A DNA stretch of 64,000 nt, taken from NCBI RefSeq assembly GCF_023218175.1, contig NZ_JALPTH010000009.1, forward strand, positions 62,001 to 126,000, read 5' to 3'. Origin of the DNA: Streptomyces lichenis (GTDB taxonomy: Bacteria > Actinomycetota > Actinomycetes > Streptomycetales > Streptomycetaceae). Positions within the stretch are counted from its first letter, which is position 1. Each line of letters opens with the position of its first letter. The notes under the pieces are model-generated. The model saw only the letters and a list, made by a program, of their open reading frames with translations, ran no database searches and was not told where the DNA came from. The position numbers and the translations under genes are program-made. Below, one piece after another: positions 61,520 through 64,000 of the stretch.

Positions 61520-62251
61520 CTACCGGATCCGTGGCCGGTCGCCGGCTGAGGCGAGGAGGTGGTCGAACCACTCCTGGTCGAACAGCGAGCTGGACTGGTC
61601 TTCCGTGACCCGCCGGCCGTTGATGACGACGGTGGGAGTGCCCGGTCCGCGCGGGTCTTCACCGTCGGCTGCCTCGTAGGCCTTCTCCGAGGCGGTGACG
61701 AAGTCGCGGTACTTCATCGTCGTCACGGCGGAGTCGAAGGACTCACCCCGCAACCCCGCTACCTGGTTGGCCAGTTCCAGCAGGGAGGCCGTGGTGTAGC
61801 CGCCCGCCTGCTCACTCTTGTCCATGTTCGCGAACACCACCGCGTGGTACTCGGTGAACTTGCCTTCGTCCAGCGCCGCGCGCAGAGCGTTGACCGCCCT
61901 CTGCGACCCGTCGCCGCCCATGCGCTCGTCTCTGAACGAGGCGAAGGTGTACTCGGTCCTGGCTTCGCGCCGCAGCATCGTCTCGCGCAACGCCAGGGCG
62001 CCGGTCTTCTCGAATTCGTCGACCACCGGGCAGCGCGGGTCCTCGTACAGCCGGACCGTCATCGCCGCGGCCGGGTCGCCCACCATGATCGTCGTGCCGT
62101 CCGCCGCCAGCTTCTCGGGCAGCTCCTCGAAACCCGCGTAGGGTCGCGGCAGAGGCGCGCCGGCATCCTGAGCCCTCGGCGCACACCCCGCCACCACGAG
62201 CAGTGCGGTACCGACCACTGCCGCGGCCGTCGTTCTTCGTGCGTTCCTCAC
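61520..62251 (-). CDS. DsbA-family lipoprotein (monothiol variant)
   Basis: 243 residues. The signal peptide has a lipobox LVVAGC with lipidated Cys, so it is anchored outside the membrane. The thioredoxin-like DsbA fold shows YEDPRCPVVDEF where related proteins have CxxC (here CPVV, second Cys replaced by Val), and the cis-Pro GTPTVVINGRRV. Without the second Cys it may act as an isomerase-like or mixed-disulfide chaperone. GTG start preceded by GGAGGGG. Confidence 0.87.
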   Translation of the reverse strand: MRNARRTTAAAVVGTALLVVAGCAPRAQDAGAPLPRPYAGFEELPEKLAADGTTIMVGDPAAAMTVRLYEDPRCPVVDEFEKTGALALRETMLRREARTEYTFASFRDERMGGDGSQRAVNALRAALDEGKFTEYHAVVFANMDKSEQAGGYTTASLLELANQVAGLRGESFDSAVTTMKYRDFVTASEKAYEAADGEDPRGPGTPTVVINGRRVTEDQSSSLFDQEWFDHLLASAGDRPRIR

Positions 62252-62407
62252 CTGCGGATCCCCTCCCCTTGATCGTGCAGACTCTAGACCCTCAAGGTCG
62301 CCCCTCACCCGGCGATACCGCCGCGCACCTGCCCGGATGGACCGGCCCGCCCAGCACGGCCACGGACTGGTCGAGACCGGAAGGCGGTCGCCGGTGGCGC
62401 GGACGAC

Positions 62408-62454
62408 CGAACGGCCCGGGGCGGGTGCGTGACGCACCCGCCCCGGGCCGTTCG
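62408..62454 (-). terminator. terminator after the cyclophilin gene
   Basis: Near-continuous 23-bp palindrome CGAACGGCCCGGGGCGGGTGCGT and its complement around one central base, 41 bp past the cyclophilin stop. Strong hairpin on the leftward transcript. Confidence 0.85.
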
Positions 62455-62494
62455 ACGGTGGGGCGATGAACCGGGACCGGGGACCGGGGGCCGG

Positions 62495-62983
62495 TCAGGC
62501 CGCGGGGACGACCTCGGCGGCGGTGATGACGATCTGCTCGCGCGGCACGTCCTGAGCACCCGTCGGGACCTTGGCGATCCGGTCCACGACGTCATGGCCC
62601 TCGATGACCTGGCCGAAGACGGCGTAGCCCCAGCCGTCCTGGCCCGGGTAGTCGAGGAAGGCGTTGTCGACGGTGTTGATGAAGAACTGCGAGCTCGCCG
62701 AGTGCGGGTCCGAGGTACGGGCCATGGCCACGGTGTACTTGAGGTTCTTCAGGCCGTTGCGGGCCTCGTTCTCCACCCGGTGCGGAGCGGGCTTCTGGCG
62801 CATGTTGGTGTCGATGCCGCCGCCCTGGATCATGAAGCCGCTGATCACACGGTGGAACACGGTGCCCGCGTAGTGGCCGCTGTTGAGGTACGTGAGGAAG
62901 TTCGCAACCGACTTCGGAGCCTTGGCCTCGTCAAGGGAAAGGACGATGTCACCCATCGTCGTCGAAAGGCGGACGTCGGTCAT
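62495..62983 (-). CDS. peptidyl-prolyl cis-trans isomerase (cyclophilin)
   Basis: 162 residues, compact cytoplasmic cyclophilin. The catalytic Arg is in FHRVISGFMIQGG; SSQFFINTVDN and GYAVFGQVIEGHDVVD complete the active-site blocks. It accelerates proline isomerisation in protein folding. GGAG sits six bases before the ATG. The 209 bp upstream hold nothing evident except promoter sequence. Confidence 0.95.
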   Translation of the reverse strand: MTDVRLSTTMGDIVLSLDEAKAPKSVANFLTYLNSGHYAGTVFHRVISGFMIQGGGIDTNMRQKPAPHRVENEARNGLKNLKYTVAMARTSDPHSASSQFFINTVDNAFLDYPGQDGWGYAVFGQVIEGHDVVDRIAKVPTGAQDVPREQIVITAAEVVPAA

Positions 62984-63192
62984 GACTACTCCACTCGGCA
63001 CGGGTTGGGCGCGCGGGTAACGGTCGACAGGGCAGAGGGCAGCGTACTCCAGCGGGTGACGCGCGATGTCGGCGGGCCGCGGGTCGGGTCGGCCGGGCGC
63101 GCGGCCGCCGCGGCCCGGGCCGGGCGGAGGCTCGGGCACGTGCGGGACACCCCGTACGGCCCGCGGCATCAGACGCCCCTCCGTCCTGGCGG

Positions 63193-64000
63193 CTAGCCGC
63201 GGCCTCGGGGCTTGCCGCGTCCGCCGCCACCGGGCCGGCCGGCCGTTCCCCGGCGTCCGCCGCCGGTGCCCTTCGCCCCACCGGAGCTGCGGCCCGAGCC
63301 CTTGGCGCCGCGCGAGCCCCCGGTGGCCGACCCGCCCCGTCCGCCTCGCGGCTTGTCCTGGCCCTTGCCGCCGGACTGCGCGCCGTCCCGTCGTCCGGCG
63401 GCCGGCTCCGGGCGGCGGCCCCGGCTGCTGTTGACGGTCCGGCCGCGCACGATGCCGATGAAGTCCTCGACCAGGTCGGTGGTCCGCTCCTCCGGCCAGG
63501 ACAGGGCAACCCGTGACTGCGGGGCGTCCACCACCGGCCGGTAGGTGAGGTCTTTGCGGTGGTGCAGCCGGGCCAGTGACTGGGGCACCACGAGCAGCCC
63601 CACCCCGGCGGCCACCAGCTCGATCGCGTCCGCCGTGGTGGCGGGCCGTTCGATCGCCGGGCGGCCGGGGGGCTGCTCCCAGTCGAAGACGTCGTCCAGC
63701 GGGTGGAACAGCACCTCGTCGGCGAGATCGGCCAGCGAGACCTCCTCGACCGCCGCCACCAGGTGGTCCTTGGGCACCACGACCACGGTCGTCTCGGTGT
63801 AGAGCGGGATGGCGCTCAGCCCGTCCCGGTCGCAGGGCAGCCGCAGCAGTCCGGCGTCGGCCTCCGCCCGGCGCAGCAGGTCCGGCGTCTCCGCGTTGGC
63901 GCTCTGCACCAGTTCCAGCGGGACGTCCGGCTGCCGCTCCCGCCAGATCCGTACCCACTTGGCGGGTGTCACGCCGGGAACGTAGGCGAGACGGAACGAG
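63193..64000 (-). CDS. LysR-type substrate-binding protein with RG-rich tail, 5' end outside window
   Basis: 269 visible residues; the start is off the right edge. The visible part is the periplasmic-binding-like effector domain of LysR regulators: SFRLAYVPGVTPAKWVRIW, ADAGLLRLP, TTVVVVPKDHLVA, GVGLLVVPQSLARL. No HTH is visible, as it would be upstream. After residue ~195 comes a ~65-residue tail of RGG/GKG/SGG repeats (GGRGGSATGGSRGAKGSGRS and on), strongly basic and probably disordered, unusual for LysR proteins; it might contact nucleic acid. Confidence 0.82.
   Translation of the reverse strand, partial: SFRLAYVPGVTPAKWVRIWRERQPDVPLELVQSANAETPDLLRRAEADAGLLRLPCDRDGLSAIPLYTETTVVVVPKDHLVAAVEEVSLADLADEVLFHPLDDVFDWEQPPGRPAIERPATTADAIELVAAGVGLLVVPQSLARLHHRKDLTYRPVVDAPQSRVALSWPEERTTDLVEDFIGIVRGRTVNSSRGRRPEPAAGRRDGAQSGGKGQDKPRGGRGGSATGGSRGAKGSGRSSGGAKGTGGGRRGTAGRPGGGGRGKPRGRG

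Overview
The window is high-G+C actinobacterial chromosome, almost certainly Streptomyces. The evidence is very high GC at third codon positions, frequent GTG starts, ATGA/GTGA stop-start overlaps, a conservon, a DUF397/XRE-DUF5753 pair, and gene order that matches what I recall of the S. coelicolor SCO6750-SCO6774 hopanoid region. It holds about 58 protein genes (one cut at each end, one broken), one tRNA-Pro(GGG), one c-di-AMP (ydaO-type) riboswitch and many strong hairpin terminators. I see no insertion sequence, prophage or CRISPR array.

Region by region. 1-5.2 kb: tail of an anti-sigma-type ATPase, idi, a methyltransferase-acetyltransferase fusion, a Zn/cation exporter with a Zur-like box, and galE. 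5.2-12.4 kb: a tight seven-gene operon with two CDP-alcohol phosphotransferases, a nucleotidyltransferase, an archaeal-type sn-glycerol-1-phosphate dehydrogenase homologue, a GT2 glycosyltransferase and a TagG/TagH-like ABC exporter. It looks like an uncharacterised pathway for an exported glycerophosphate-containing lipid or polymer and is the most interesting system here. 12.6-23.3 kb: the hopanoid operon (hpnC, hpnD, hpnE, prenyl synthase, shc, hpnG, hpnH, aminotransferase), then an XRE-cupin regulator with twin palindromic operators and a small membrane protein. The ispG and dxs genes I recall inside the S. coelicolor cluster are absent. 23.3-28.7 kb: a lipid/tyrosine phosphatase, a LysM-M23 wall hydrolase under a c-di-AMP riboswitch, a GDSL hydrolase, a metallo-beta-lactamase-fold hydrolase and a hypothetical protein.

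28.9-42.4 kb: an ANTAR protein, a DUF397/PF04672-methyltransferase/XRE group, a secreted TAP-type peptidase, a two-component system next to a broken membrane gene, and the methylmalonyl-CoA mutase operon (mutA-mutB-meaB) with a possible leaderless start. 42.6-51.4 kb: a DevR/DevS-like two-component pair, a PPOX-fold protein, a STAS protein, phosphoketolase, a GlsB/YeaQ protein and an NCS1 permease with a zinc-ribbon-like tail. The DevRS/phosphoketolase grouping suggests a redox or energy-stress block. 52-56.1 kb: a conservon (CvnA-B-C-D) ending in a GAF protein, preceded by four 14-bp tandem repeats. 56.1-64 kb: an acyl-CoA dehydrogenase, tRNA-Pro, an epoxide hydrolase, a divergent MFS/CGNR pair, a DsbA-like lipoprotein, a cyclophilin and a LysR-type substrate-binding protein with an RG-rich tail that runs off the end.

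Functions are assigned by reading motifs in the translations and from family knowledge; no database search was run.
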